From NCBI GenBank assembly GCA_029582265.1, contig JAQQFT010000023.1, positions 372,001 through 436,000 of the forward strand: 64,000 bases of DNA, given 5' to 3'. How positions within the stretch are numbered: position 1 is the stretch's first letter; each line of letters opens with the position of its first letter. The notes below the pieces were generated by a model. That model saw only the letters and a list, made by a program, of their open reading frames with translations, searched no databases and was not told the origin of the DNA. Origin of the DNA: Zoroaster sp. YZ-2022 (lineage: Eukaryota > Echinodermata > Asteroidea > Forcipulatida > Zoroasteridae). The position numbers and the translations under genes are program-made. This document shows, in pieces, positions 35,869 through 46,330 of this stretch.

Positions 35869-36310
35869 ATGATGATTGGAGGCGCAGTAGTAAACGCCCT
35901 CGCTTTTTCCAGTTCAAATGTTTAATTTTCCAGTTTACGTTCCAACGAAGCGGAAAAAGAACGAAAGAATCACGATCTAGCACTAGAAAAACTTGCTAAA
36001 GCTAGAGACGAATGGTCCAAAGAGCGATCGAAATATTTCGATTACATGAACGACCGACTCAAAAAAGAATCGCGCGCTCAAAAAACCTTTACCGATATAA
36101 ACGAAGTGATGAATAAATATTATATCGTTACCGGCAGTCAACTCGATTTACCGCCGACTTTATACGACGGGCCTAAACTAGCCGATTTGTACGCTCCTAA
36201 CGAATATAAAAAAAACCAGAGAAGTTTTGTTTATCATCTTGGGCATGGGAGTAGTAGGCTACGTGAGTTGGAAATTATTCAAACAAGATGTAAATAAAAA
36301 TAAAAACTAA
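35869..36310 (+). pseudogene. Coiled-coil protein with N- and C-terminal hydrophobic segments, Polinton gene
   Basis: ATG ATG at 35869 begins MMIGGAVVNALAFSSSNV, then an in-frame TAA at codon 19. A long charged helix follows (EAEKERKNHDLALEKLAKAR, then DEWSKERSKYFDYMNDRLKK). The C-terminal end is one base out of frame. In the shifted frame it ends with a hydrophobic tail LGMGVVGYVSWKLFK and a short basic end. That tail matches the end of the 82-residue reverse-strand gene (LGMGVVGYLSHKFFK). Function unknown; a membrane-anchored structural protein is possible. Confidence 0.65.
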
Positions 36311-36335
36311 TTGTAAATAGTATGGCAGAAGGAGG

Positions 36336-36998
36336 ATGCGATACGATTTTAACGTCCCAGACAATCAACAAGATGATGACTTTGAACAAGATACTAGTTT
36401 TAATGGCGATGGAGTTGCTTACCAAGACAGATTAAATAGATTGCGAGATGATGAAAGCACTTTAATCCATCAGCATATTGAACGAGTTTGATGGCTGAAA
36501 AATGTTACGATGATGTAAAAAAAAAACATCATTTAAAGTCACCGAACTACCACAATACGAACATTTTCATATTCTTGACGATGTTTTTTTTTTATTACAA
36601 CCAAGTAAAGTTAACGCTTGATTCGAACCCCCCCAAAAATGCAGCCTAAGAACAATAGCTGATAGAGCTTACAAAGCTAGATATAAATCAGGACCTTTAT
36701 TTGTTAGAAAACAGTTGGGTGTACGTGGCTATGGTCTAAAACCAAAAGTTCTTTTCGATTGGGGTAAAAAGCTAGACCAAATACACCCAGAAGAAATACC
36801 ATTAAACGATATGTCAAAAGCTGCTGAAGATGTAAGAGTAGTCGTTGAACGGTTTGATGCAATTGCGCAAACCGAAGGGCTAAATTATAGAGAGCTAGCT
36901 GGTTCAGATAAGAAACTTCAGACTATTGCTGGCAATCTAGAATTTAAAAAATAGATGATGAGATTATTCAAACCAGAACTGAATTAGAAGAGGCTACT
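36336..36998 (+). pseudogene. Unknown Polinton gene cut short by a SINE
   Basis: Starts MRYDFNVPDNQQDDDF at 36336, with an acidic N-terminus. Stops appear near 36491 and indels around 36520-36640 lie next to homopolymers (AAAAAAAAA, TTTTTTTTTT, CCCCCCC). The distal part (about 36643-36953) is open and helical (RKQLGVRGYGLKPKVLFDWG and VVVERFDAIAQTEGLNYREL). After a one-base slip near 36950 it continues IDDEIIQTRTELEEAT into the SINE. No family is recognised. Confidence 0.55.
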
Positions 36999-36999
36999 A

Positions 37000-37556
37000 G
37001 TGTGGAGTGTCGTGTGGAGTGTCGTGGCCGAGCGGTCTAGCGCACCGAACTCAAGTTCTGGTGTTGCCAGCAGCAGGGTGTGGGTTCGAGCCCCGGTCGT
37101 GACACTTGTGTCCTTGAGCAAGGTACTTAACCATAATTGCTTCGTCCTTCGGATGGGACGTAAAGCCGTAGGTCCCGTGTGTTGTATAATGCACGTAAAG
37201 TGGATTGTCGTGCGGTCTAGTGCACTGAACTCAAGTTCTGGTGTTGCCAGCAGCAGAGTGTGGGTTCGAGCCCCGGCCGTGACACCTGTGTCCTTGAGCA
37301 AGACACTTAACCATAATTGCTTCTCTCCACCCAGGGGTTAAATGGGTACCTGTGAAGGCAGAGATGGTTTGCTCTATATGCGCTAGAAATGGCAGCAATT
37401 GAGCTGTATACTCCCCAGGGAGCTGAGATGGTTTCAGGAATGATTTATGAGCCTTATGAGCCTTATGAGCAGGGATAATAATATAATGCGCCTTGAGCGC
37501 CACTTAGTTGGTGGATACGTGCGCTATATAAATCTATACATTATTTATTATTATTA
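37000..37556 (+). mobile_element. Dimeric tRNA-Leu-derived SINE with LINE-like tail
   Basis: Two tRNA-like heads in tandem. The first has A box TGGCCGAGCGG (37025-37035), the arm CCGAACTCAAGTTCTGG with a CAA triplet at 37052-37054, and B box GGTTCGAGCCC (37083-37093). The second head (about 37202-37290) has B box at 37263-37273. Each is followed by CCTTGAGCAAG..ACTTAACC. The 3' end, GCGCCTTGAGCGCC ... GGTGGATACGTGCGCTATATAAA and ATT repeats, resembles the tail of the LINE at 30255-30318. It lies exactly between two convergent Polinton genes. Confidence 0.85.
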
Positions 37557-38435
37557 TTAGCGACGAAGAACGACTAAACCGGTACCCAGTAAGAGAATTC
37601 CAGTTTTAGCTTGAGCTTGAGCTCCTAGTAAAGTGTAAACGTACGTGCTTATAGAGTCATTGATTCGTTCTATACCTATATCCGTAATGCCTTAAGCCAA
37701 TCCAGACTCGAGTATAAATTTAACCCAAGCTCGCTCAGTCTGAGGAGATTGTGAAATGTAGGCGACTGAAAACGTCGAGGGATGATCTCCAAAACCCATC
37801 TTTGTCGCGTCTGAATAATCGTTTTCATTCGAAAACGGAATATGCAAGCTTGAATTATCGTAGTCTTTCCCAGGTACCGGAATGTAACCGTTGTCGTAAT
37901 AATAGGCTATTCCCAATCCTCTTGAATTGTTATCTTGTTGTTTCCAATCAGATACTGGTGAGACGTGAAAGTCTCTACATATTTTATTATACGCGCCAAT
38001 GTTTATATTGTTTTCAAACGCGCTCCAAAAATTTTGAAAAGATGCGGGACAGCTCATTTCTTTGAGCAATCGTCTAATTTGATAATAGACGTGAAATTTG
38101 AAAAGAAAAAAAACTAATCATCGGATTCGAATGAAACAAATGTTCGTAACTCACACCGCATCCCGTCGTACTACACCACGTTACAAAATTCATTTGATTC
38201 TGATAAAACTTTAGCCGATGCGAATTCCAGCTACTTACAATCTCATCGCTATTGACGCGGGGCAACTTGTACTTGCTAAAAGGATCGGCGAGTTCTACTT
38301 GTACAAAATCGTTTTCTGTCACGTAAATCTTTTGAATAGACAAGTCGCTGGAAGAAATTCTTCCAGCTTTAAAATTTCCAGGTTGTCGAAACCGCTTTGA
38401 TATATATTACTCTGAAATGCTAAAGGAAGCGTCAT
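37557..38435 (-). pseudogene. Conserved Polinton structural-type protein (about 292 aa), unknown function
   Basis: Reverse-strand gene with ATG at 38435 in one arm of an 18-base palindrome. The N-terminus is MTLPLAFQSNIYQSGFDNLE, and a frameshift near 38368 moves the reading to IQKIYVTENDFVQVELADPF. Further blocks are NFVTWCSTTGCGVSYEHLFH, LKEMSCPASFQNFWSAFENN, SDWKQQDNNSRGLGIAYYYD and AYISQSPQTERAWVKFILES. A stop at about 37694 and a final INDSISTYVYTLLGAQAQAK follow. Similar proteins accompany this Polinton type in other invertebrates as far as I recall, without assigned function. A virion role (for example a minor capsid protein) is inference. Confidence 0.6.
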
Positions 38436-38482
38436 TTTATTATAAACTAACATTATTTTATCTTTTAGTTTATAATAAAATG
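38433..38482. promoter_or_regulatory. Perfect 18-base inverted repeat at a divergent start
   Basis: CATTTTATTATAAACTAA (38433-38450) and its exact inverse (38465-38482) flank a 14-base AT-rich spacer. The start codon of the reverse gene is the CAT of the left arm, and the right arm ends in an ATG on the plus strand that opens only a seven-codon frame. It may be a symmetric promoter or an inverted copy of the leader. Confidence 0.6.
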
Positions 38483-38598
38483 CATCATACAATTGAGTTT
38501 TAAAATTAAAGATTCGAGCGGTAAAGACATTAATAATCACGGTATGCCATACATTATAACCGTCGAAATTAATAAATAATTAAAAGTATTTAATATAA

Positions 38599-39081
38599 AT
38601 GGCGAGTATTTCCGGTCCGGGTTTTACGAGCAAACCAATTTCATCCAATAATGACGATACATCCATTTTTGAATATCATGGGCGTATCTCTACGAGGGAA
38701 ATTCGCCAAACGATACCGTTGATAAATTTAATGGGAAGACTACCCATTAACCTTGAGTGGAATGGATCGACGAATCAACCCTGTTTTGTCCTCGATAGAG
38801 AACCTGCATACTGTTCAATTATTGCGAAAAGAATCAAGGGTGAAAATGATTCTTATTCAATCACGTCAAAGCGCAACTTTGTAGCCAATCGAGCTTATAT
38901 ATTCTCCAATACCGATGGATTTAATGCAGAACTTTCTTTTACCGCTGTACCGCAGGTTTTAGAATGTGGAATTTGCTTCAAGACCGAAGATCAAGAAGTC
39001 TTTGTACAAGCGATCTTTTTTGGCGCTATAAACACGGGAATCTGTTTTGATATAAAAGTTGAAAGTTTTCCCTTGATTTAA
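38599..39081 (+). CDS. Beta-rich protein of 160 aa, Polinton gene, function unknown
   Basis: One of the few fully open Polinton frames. ATG at 38599 follows an A/T-only leader (AATAATTAAAAGTATTTAAT). The protein starts MASISGPGFTSKPISSNNDD and alternates short hydrophobic and polar stretches typical of beta sandwiches (TIPLINLMGRLPINLEWNGS, AELSFTAVPQVLECGICFKT). It has no signal peptide or transmembrane helix and four cysteines. It could be a minor capsid or spike-type protein by context, but no homology is recognised. Confidence 0.65.
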   Translation: MASISGPGFTSKPISSNNDDTSIFEYHGRISTREIRQTIPLINLMGRLPINLEWNGSTNQPCFVLDREPAYCSIIAKRIKGENDSYSITSKRNFVANRAYIFSNTDGFNAELSFTAVPQVLECGICFKTEDQEVFVQAIFFGAINTGICFDIKVESFPLI

Positions 39082-39116
39082 AAATATATATATAATCTTT
39101 ATTATTAATAGAATAA

Positions 39117-39707
39117 TGGCAGATGCAAAGATATATCCAACATTACCAGCCATGGACACCTCGGGTAATCTAGATGTGAATGCGTTTAGATTACAAAAAA
39201 ATCGACGAAATCCAGAAAGAAATTTCCGTAGAGAGAAATGAGCGCGAGAGATCGTATAAAAAATACAATAAAATCATCAAGAGTTTATCTATCGTAGAAA
39301 CAATGGCCGGATGCGGCGTTATCGCGGCTGGAGCGATGGGAATTGTCAGTCTGGCTAGCATCGTAGCAGCGCCAGTTGGATTCGCCCTCGAAGGAGTAGC
39401 CATCGGGCTAGGCGGTATGGCGATGGCGATGAGATACGCAAAATACAAGCTCGGTAAAAAATCAAACAAACACGACGAGATAAGAGTTTTAGCCGAGAGT
39501 AAACTTAACATCATCGGCAACTACGTTTCGAAAGCGATCGAAGACAGTCGTATAAACCAAGAAGAATTTGTTTTAATCTCCGAGGAGCGAAACAAGTACT
39601 CGGAGATGGAAGAAAACATTCGAACAAAATTTACTCCTAAAGACGCTCCTCCAGATGTTAAAGCCATCATCGACAAAGAAAAAAAGACCTTTTTGAAAAC
39701 CTTTTGA
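39117..39707 (+). pseudogene. Gly-rich membrane protein with coiled-coil flanks (about 197 aa)
   Basis: The likely start is ATG 39117 (MADAKIYPTLPAMDTSGN). One extra A in the A6 run near 39197-39202 shifts the frame, after which it is open to 39707. A charged helix (EISVERNERERSYKKYNKII) precedes two glycine/alanine-rich hydrophobic segments (GCGVIAAGAMGIVSLASIVA and GFALEGVAIGLGGMAMAM), then a second helix (ISEERNKYSEMEENIRTKF). The layout suggests a membrane-inserting virion protein. The frameshift could be a sequencing error, so the gene may be intact. Confidence 0.65.
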
Positions 39708-39901
39708 AATTAAAGTAAACTTTTCGATAGAAAAATCTTACAACGATATTTATAATAAACCAGCCTAAGATTCGCTAGAAAGACCTCCCGCGTATAATTC
39801 AACTTGTTAATACTATTTTATTTTTCAACTCTTCCATGACGAGTTTAAAATTTCGTCTTAGCTCTCGCTTCAGCGCGGTTTAAAAATGTTTTTTTTTATA
39901 A
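39708..39901. other. Convergent intergenic stretch, nothing recognised
   Basis: Contains AATAAA-like AT-rich sequence (TATTTATAATAAACC) that might serve as polyadenylation signals for the converging genes. No open frame of note on either strand. Confidence 0.3.
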
Positions 39902-40239
39902 TTACCGCATTTCGGTACATAAATGCGACTTTGTTTTAGTACCCTTGTTACACACTCTGCACGGAGCCGATATAGATTTTCCTTGACGAATACGCCACTG
40001 ATGCAGCGGACAAAATACATCTCCTACCACACTAGGTAGACAACACTTACTTGTTTTACCCACTAAAAGTCATTCGCACGGAATAATGGTTTTAGGATGT
40101 AAATTATCAAAATGTTTTACAACCGCCAAGAGATAATCTTTTCTAATCAATTTACCGTACTTGCCAGATGGCTCGCCCATCTTTACATTATTTTTTTCAA
40201 TAAACTCTTTGAATTGCTCGACAGTCTTTAACCAAAATT

Positions 40240-40249
<10 letters not shown>
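39902..40249 (-). pseudogene. Right-terminal Polinton gene: SAP-like N-terminus plus Cys-rich zinc domain
   Basis: Reverse ATG at 40249, at the inner edge of the right TIR. The N-terminal half has the helical pattern of a small DNA-binding domain (GKLIRKDYLLAVVKHFD). Codon 60 is TGA, and the same frame then continues for 55 codons to TAA at 39902. That tail is rich in potential zinc ligands (CCLPS, FCPLH, CRVCN, SHLC). The simplest reading is a single substitution creating the TGA in a 115-residue protein. The first ten bases of the gene are shared with the polymerase gene at the other end through the TIR. Confidence 0.6.
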
Positions 40250-40553
<304 letters not shown>

Positions 40554-41469
40554 GCTTACAACAAATAATCATTATAGGTCATAAAGCTTATGTATTTGAA
40601 GCCTTAACTTATTACTATTAGAACAATTATGTTATTGCTGTTTTTGAGCAAAAAGTCAAAACGATCACATTGCAATTTTGAATAAGATCTATTAAAAAAC
40701 ATTTTCCCAGAGGTAAGCGTTAGGCGGCGGTAGATTTTTAAAGAAACCGTTGTGATCAAACTGTATTTACCAAAGGATATCGGTTATTTTGTGTCAAAAT
40801 TTTAATCATTTGATATTTTCACCCATCATATGAATAACTTTCAATACAACCACATGGAAATCAGTCGTAACAGGATCGATATGAATGGTTATGTAAATAA
40901 CGTATACCCTGAGAAATAAAACTCTCAACAAACGTAATGATCAAATATAAGAATTCGTCGATGGTGCTTGGAAGTGACCTACATTATAAACAATTGTTAA
41001 TTTAACTGTAAAATAAAATTTAAAATAAATAAATAAACAAATAAATTAAATAAATACATGTGTTCGCCTGGATTAATATAAAAAGGTTATTTTCAAGCTT
41101 AGTCTTGCGTAAGTATACCTTATCACTGAGGATGAGCTTGCCATATTTTGCGGATCAAATGATACAAAATAATCACACAGTTTTTGTTTAAGAGTAGCGA
41201 TGGTCAAGGATACGCTTGGATAATGATTTAGATAATAATTATTTCAAATAAACATTCGTGACACTACGTCGCATTTTGCCAATGATGGGCAGGGTGTCAA
41301 CAGTTGATGCACTAAAGTGTTGTCTATGGACATACCATTGTAGTTTTATTTTATATAATTAACTGTAGGCACAATTATTTCTCATAGTTTCTACGAACAT
41401 ATTTGAAAATAACCGAATAAGCAGGATTGAATGAAATGTTTTACCCCTTCTTTGTTTTATCATGTTAAG

Positions 41470-41541
41470 ATACTTGAACAACAGTCAAATCAGTGAAATT
41501 GCACCTGGAACATTTGATGGTCTACAAAACCTCCAATACTT
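41470..41541 (+). CDS. LRR exon X2 of an LGR-type receptor (72 bases, intact)
   Basis: Follows the acceptor ATGTTAAG and ends at the donor GTAAGTATT. It encodes one leucine-rich repeat, YLNNSQISEIAPGTFDGLQN then LQYL, using two bases of a shared leucine codon at each side. The ends are in the same phase as the other LRR exons and as the receptor exon at 51240, so it can splice to any of them in frame. LRR ectodomains of LGR receptors bind ligand outside the cell. Confidence 0.75.
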
Positions 41542-42487
41542 GTAAGTATTCATGTAACGAATAATACAATCACGTAGCATCCAGTCACCGATATCTCTTG
41601 ATTTCATTAATGTTACTAGTAATAGGGGGTATTGTTTCACTTGTTTGACTTTGTTATATTCTGCCCCCCTCAAAACATGTACAGGTATATTAGAAACAAG
41701 ACTAAATCATTAAAATAAAAAAATGATATTTCTAACCCCCTTGTACATGCCCCCTGAACGTTTTGGTTGAAGGGCGCCCTCTATTGTCAGTTTAATGTAA
41801 AGGTTCCCTGACTCCATATGCACTAGAGACATACATAATGGTGGTTACCAGACTGTGTATGTGATTATATACCACACATATAATCTACAATGTTACTAAT
41901 CAGCTGTTCGTGAGAAAGAACTTGCTAGGTTCAAAACATAACTGAGGCCAATAACTACTATTTTACATTCATACTATTTTATTAATTAATTCTTTTCTAG
42001 AAGAATGTTAAAAGCAAATATCAATTTTATATTATTCCAGGATAAAATAAGTTTGATAAAATAATGAAATAAAATCTTCAGTTGCAATCCATATAAACCC
42101 ACGGGAACACTGTGTTTTAATCATATAAATGTTACTTTTTAATGAGATTTTTGTTTCATAAGGCAATTGAAAGGTTGTCATGGAATAGTATGCTACAATT
42201 TCAACAGGTAAACATGAGAAAGTACTTTAAATTAATTGTTGAAATCATGTTCTCTTCATTGCTTCCCTATCACTGTGTTTTAAACAATATAGACTGCTGC
42301 CCCAACAACGGTATACAGGTAATCTGAATAAGAAGTCAGGATGCCATGCCGTTACACAAAAACAAATCTTCAGGGGGCATGTACAGGGGGGTTAACGCTC
42401 TCAAATGATTTTTTGAGTATTTTTTCCTTGTTTCTTATAGGTTGGTACATATTTTGAGGGGGCCGTCTAAAATATTTTGGGTTAATA

Positions 42488-42509
42488 CCCCCCCCCCCCC
42501 CCCCCCCCC
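42488..42509. repeat. C22 homopolymer
   Basis: Run of 22 C in an X/Y intron. The corresponding place in unit 1 (about 18370) has C8, so length is unstable or poorly called. Confidence 0.9.
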
Positions 42510-42840
42510 ACTAGTAATACAATTTGTTAAGATGTTTATTCCGTGCGGGCTGCGAACATCGTGTTTGTTTGAACATCGGGTTTAAATTTCAATATTTTAT
42601 ACTGAAATTTCAATCTAATGAATTAAGGGACGTTTCCAGTGAACACTTTTGGTGATACAGGAACGGTAGAACACCATAGCAATGGGAACATCGTGTCTTT
42701 TATAGGCAGTGTAGGCACTGTAATAAATTACATTCTCAATGTATACAATGCAAAATAACGTATACCCTGAGCAAACATAACAATTTGTTGCTGGTGTTAG
42801 GAAGTGACCTACACTGTAAACAATTGTTGTTAATTTAACA

Positions 42841-43785
42841 GGGCCATTCCACGTCAAATCACACACTTTCCGAGGTCAATCTCACGGATGTTTTGTTACT
42901 TTCTAGGTTTGTTTGGTTGTATGAGAAAACTCCAAAACTGAAATTTGAGCGTTTTTGGTCATGTGGTTTGTGAGTTACAGGTCGTTGAACTTTTTACCTT
43001 TCGTTTGACCTCTACAACTTTGGAAATCTGTAACTCCGGTTAAGAATATCGTAAGAAAGTTAAACGAAAGCTCTTATCGTCACAAATTATCCACTTTGCA
43101 ATTTGGAATAAAAAAATAAATAAAAAAACAAGTGGTCAGCAAAGTGTATTTTGACCTTTGACCCTGCGCTGGCAGCAAAATTAAAATCATGAAATTCTGT
43201 CAAACTAAGGCCCAAAGTATACTCATTGTGTATACCAAATATAAAAATGGGCTCTCAATTGGGTTGTTAAAAACCACTGGTGTTAATTTAATAAAGTGTA
43301 TGAATTATCGTGCTTCATATGAGCACCACTGGTGTACTGTATAACACACCATTTTTTGCACTGTAAGTACGAAGCCCATTGATGCCCCTGAAGAATAAAT
43401 TACAAATCTGTAATTTCAGATTTCGAATCCGGTTTTCGTATGGTTGTTAAAAGCAGTTTGAAACAGCCAATTCTTAACTAAAACAAACAATATTATGCTG
43501 TTCATCAGTATACATGTATACACTGCTACCCGCAACATGCCAATACATATACAACTGAGGCGCCCGCTAATGTAATGTGCCTGATGTAATTGGCCCGTGA
43601 ACGTAATGGGTAGGACATAATGGGCCTGCGGATGTAATGGGTGGGACATAATTGGCCCGTGGACGTAATGGGTCGGACATAATGGGCCCGCGGACGTAAT
43701 GGGTCGGGCGTAATGGGCCCAAATCAGTTCGCGGACATAATGGTACTTGCGGACATTATGGTCCGAAACAGACGTGGAATGACCC
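42841..43785. mobile_element. Non-autonomous TIR element, copy 2
   Basis: Starts GGGCCATTCCACGTC and ends GACGTGGAATGACCC, flanked by AACA. It is the same element and insertion point as 18720-19803. The right part (about 43560-43755) is a minisatellite of GACGTAATGGG(T/C) and GGACATAATGGGCC units. The paralogous X-block introns lack it: TTTAACTGTAAAATAAAA at 41002 and GTAATTGTAAAATAAAA at about 45538. Confidence 0.78.
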
Positions 43786-44304
43786 AACAGTAAAATAAAA
43801 ACCAATCAATCAGTCAATCAATAAAATAAATACATGTGTTCGCAGGGATTAATGTAAAAAGTCTTCAAGCTTTAGCCTCAGGTAAGTGTACCTTATCACT
43901 GAGAATTAGGTGCCATATCTTGCGGATTAATATAATTATGTCAAATAAATAAAACAGTTTTTGTACAAGAGGGGCTAGGGCCAAGGATACCGTGGGATAA
44001 TAATTGAGATAATAATAATTATTTTAAATAAACTTGTATTCGTCACACTACGTTGCATTTTGTCAATGATTGTCAGGGTATCAACAGTTTTGGGGATTGG
44101 ATTGTTCATGCACTCAAGTGTTGTCTATCTACTTACCGTTGTGGTTTCATTTTCTATATAATTAACTGCAAGCACAATAATTTCTCATAGTTTCTAATAA
44201 TTCCCCAAGTATGCTTTCAGGATAATCTACGAATATTGGTGAAAATAACTAATTAATGGGGATTTAATTATAGATTTTAACCCTTCTTTGTTTTATCACT
44301 TTAG

Positions 44305-44376
44305 ATACCTGGACAACAACCAAATCAGTGAAACTGCACCCGGAACGTTTGATGGTCTACGAGGGCTCCAATACTT
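44305..44376 (+). CDS. LRR exon Y2 of an LGR-type receptor (72 bases, intact)
   Basis: Acceptor CACTTTAG, donor GTAAGTATT. Encodes YLDNNQISETAPGTFDGLRG then LQYL, one LRR of 24 residues, in the same phase as the other array exons. It differs from the X-type repeat mainly in D/N and RG/QN positions. Confidence 0.75.
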
Positions 44377-44734
44377 GTAAGTATTTTTAGGAAGTGTTGT
44401 TGATTGAACCATAGAGAGATTGAACTCACCTAATTTTCGGGTCAGCTCATATCTATCGTTCTTATAGTTCTTATTGTTAGCAAGTAGTCCTGCTTGGATG
44501 AATACTGATGTTGGTATTAAATGACAATGTCCACCCACGCCGTGGCCTCCTTCGACTCAGGTTACCTCGGAATGGGAGATTGACCGGTGCTACCACGGGG
44601 GCTGGTGCTGCTACTCACCTCCCTAGACGATGCTTGGGCGTGGTTACCAAGACACTGGAAGAGAAAGTTAAGACACGAAAGTATTAACGGCTCAGTGAAC
44701 ATGAGCTTAAGGGGCACAAACTGTGACCATAACA

Positions 44735-44830
44735 CAATAATAATAATTATTATTATATTTAATTGTTATATACCGCTTATAGTCTCAATCTGCTTTATGT
44801 GGTATGTGATGTCATCTTTGACGTCGCTGT
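44735..44830 (-). repeat. LINE/SINE-type 3' tail (reverse strand), copy in Y2
   Basis: Counterpart of 20745-20850: reverse reading gives GAT TGAGACTATAAGCGG and a TATATAACAATT...ATTATTATT end. It is part of the duplicated block. Confidence 0.5.
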
Positions 44831-45911
44831 TCATCACCATTATACACTGCTACCTGCAACATGTCGGACATTATGGTCGGGGAACACACGTCTGAGGGCG
44901 CATAAATCAAATCATATGTCGCTACATATTCATGTAACGACTAATTACAATCACGTAGCATTGAGTGACCGATTTTACTTAATTTCATTAACTACTGACG
45001 ACGATCCAAAGATACTTTGACAACAACCAGCCGTCAAGTTATCAATGCTGATGGTTCATGTAAACACTCTTTTAAAAAATTGCAACGCTTACAACAAATA
45101 ATCATTATAGGTCATAAAGCATGTGTATTTGAATCGTTAACTTATTAGAACAATTATGTTCTTGTTTTTTTTTTTGGAGCAAAAAGTCAAAACGATCACA
45201 CTGCAATTTTGAATAAGATCTATTAAAAAAGCAAACATTTTCCCAGATGTAAGCGTTAGGCGGCGCTAGATTTTTTAAGAAACCGTTATGATCAAACTGT
45301 ATTTACCAAAGGATATCGGTTATTTTGTGTCAACATTTTAATCATTTGATATTTTCACCCATCATATGAATAACTTTCAATACAACCACATCGAAATCAG
45401 TCGTAACAGGGTCGATATGAATGGTTATGTAAATAACGTATACCCTGAGCAATAAAACTCTCAACAAACGTAATGATCAAATATAATAATTCGTCGCTGG
45501 TGCTTGGAAGTGACCTACATTATAAACAATTGTTAATGTAATTGTAAAATAAAATTTAAAATAAATAAATAAACAAATAAATAAAATAAATACATGTGTT
45601 CGCCTGGATTAATATAAAAAGGTTATTTTTCAACTTAGTCTTGCGTAAGTATACCTTATCACTGAGGATGAGGTTGCCATATTTTGCGGATCAAAATATA
45701 CAAAATAATCACACAGTTTTTGTTTAAGAGTGGCAAGGGTCAAGGATACGCTTGGATAATGATTTAGATAATAATTATTTTAAATAAACATTCGTGACAC
45801 TACGTCGCATTTGTCAATGATTTCTCATAGTTTCTACGAACATAGTTGAAAATAACCAAATAAACAGGATTGAATGAAATGTTTTACCATTCTTTGTTTT
45901 ATCATGTTAAG

Positions 45912-45981
45912 ATACTTGAACAACAGTGAAATCAGTGAAATTGCACCTGGAACATTTGATGGTCTACAAAACCTCCAATAC
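45912..45981 (+). pseudogene. LRR exon X3, splice donor deleted
   Basis: Same as exon X2 through CTCCAATAC. The exon end and GTAAGT donor are missing: X2 has CCAATACTTGTAAGTATT...AATAATACAATCACG, while X3 goes straight from CCAATAC to AATCACG. The roughly 28-base deletion lies between two (A)ATAC repeats. The exon cannot be spliced normally. Confidence 0.75.
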
Positions 45982-46330
45982 AATCACGTAGCATCCAGTC
46001 ACCGATATCTCTTGATTTCATTAATGTTACTAGTAATAGGGGGTATTGTTTCACTTGTTTGACTATTTTTATATTCTGCCCCCCTCAAAACATGTACAGG
46101 TATATTAGAAACAAGACTAAATCATTAAAATAAAAAAATGATATTTCTAACCCCCTTGTACATGCCCCCTGAAAGTTTTGGTTGAAGGACGCTCTCTGTT
46201 GTCAGTTTAACATAAAGGTTACCTGACTCCTTATGCACTGTAGATACATACATAATGGTGGTTACCAGACTGTGTATGTGATTAAATACCACACATATAA
46301 TCTACAATGGTTACTAATCAGCTGTTCGTG

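Larger units (their letters stand above)
40554..46330 (+). repeat. Tandem LRR-exon array units X2, Y2 and X3
   Basis: X2 (40554-about 42700) and X3 (45090-46330) are close copies over about 1.3 kb, with shared ATCATTATAGGTCATAAAGC, CAATACAACCACAT and ACATGTGTTCGCCTGGATTA. Y2 (about 42700-45089) matches the sequence left of the Polinton (about 18500-21115). Together with X1/Y1 they form a head-to-tail array with a period of 4.4-4.6 kb once the Polinton is removed. Each unit carries one LRR exon. Confidence 0.8.

Noticed and set aside
37016..37105. A tRNA-Leu(CAA) gene
   Set aside because: The A and B boxes and a CAA triplet are present, but the unit is repeated, followed by a SINE body and a LINE-like tail, and the acceptor stem is imperfect. 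It is a SINE head.
39191..39520. A 109-codon reverse gene
   Set aside because: It is the antisense shadow of the Gly/Ala-rich membrane protein at 39117-39707.
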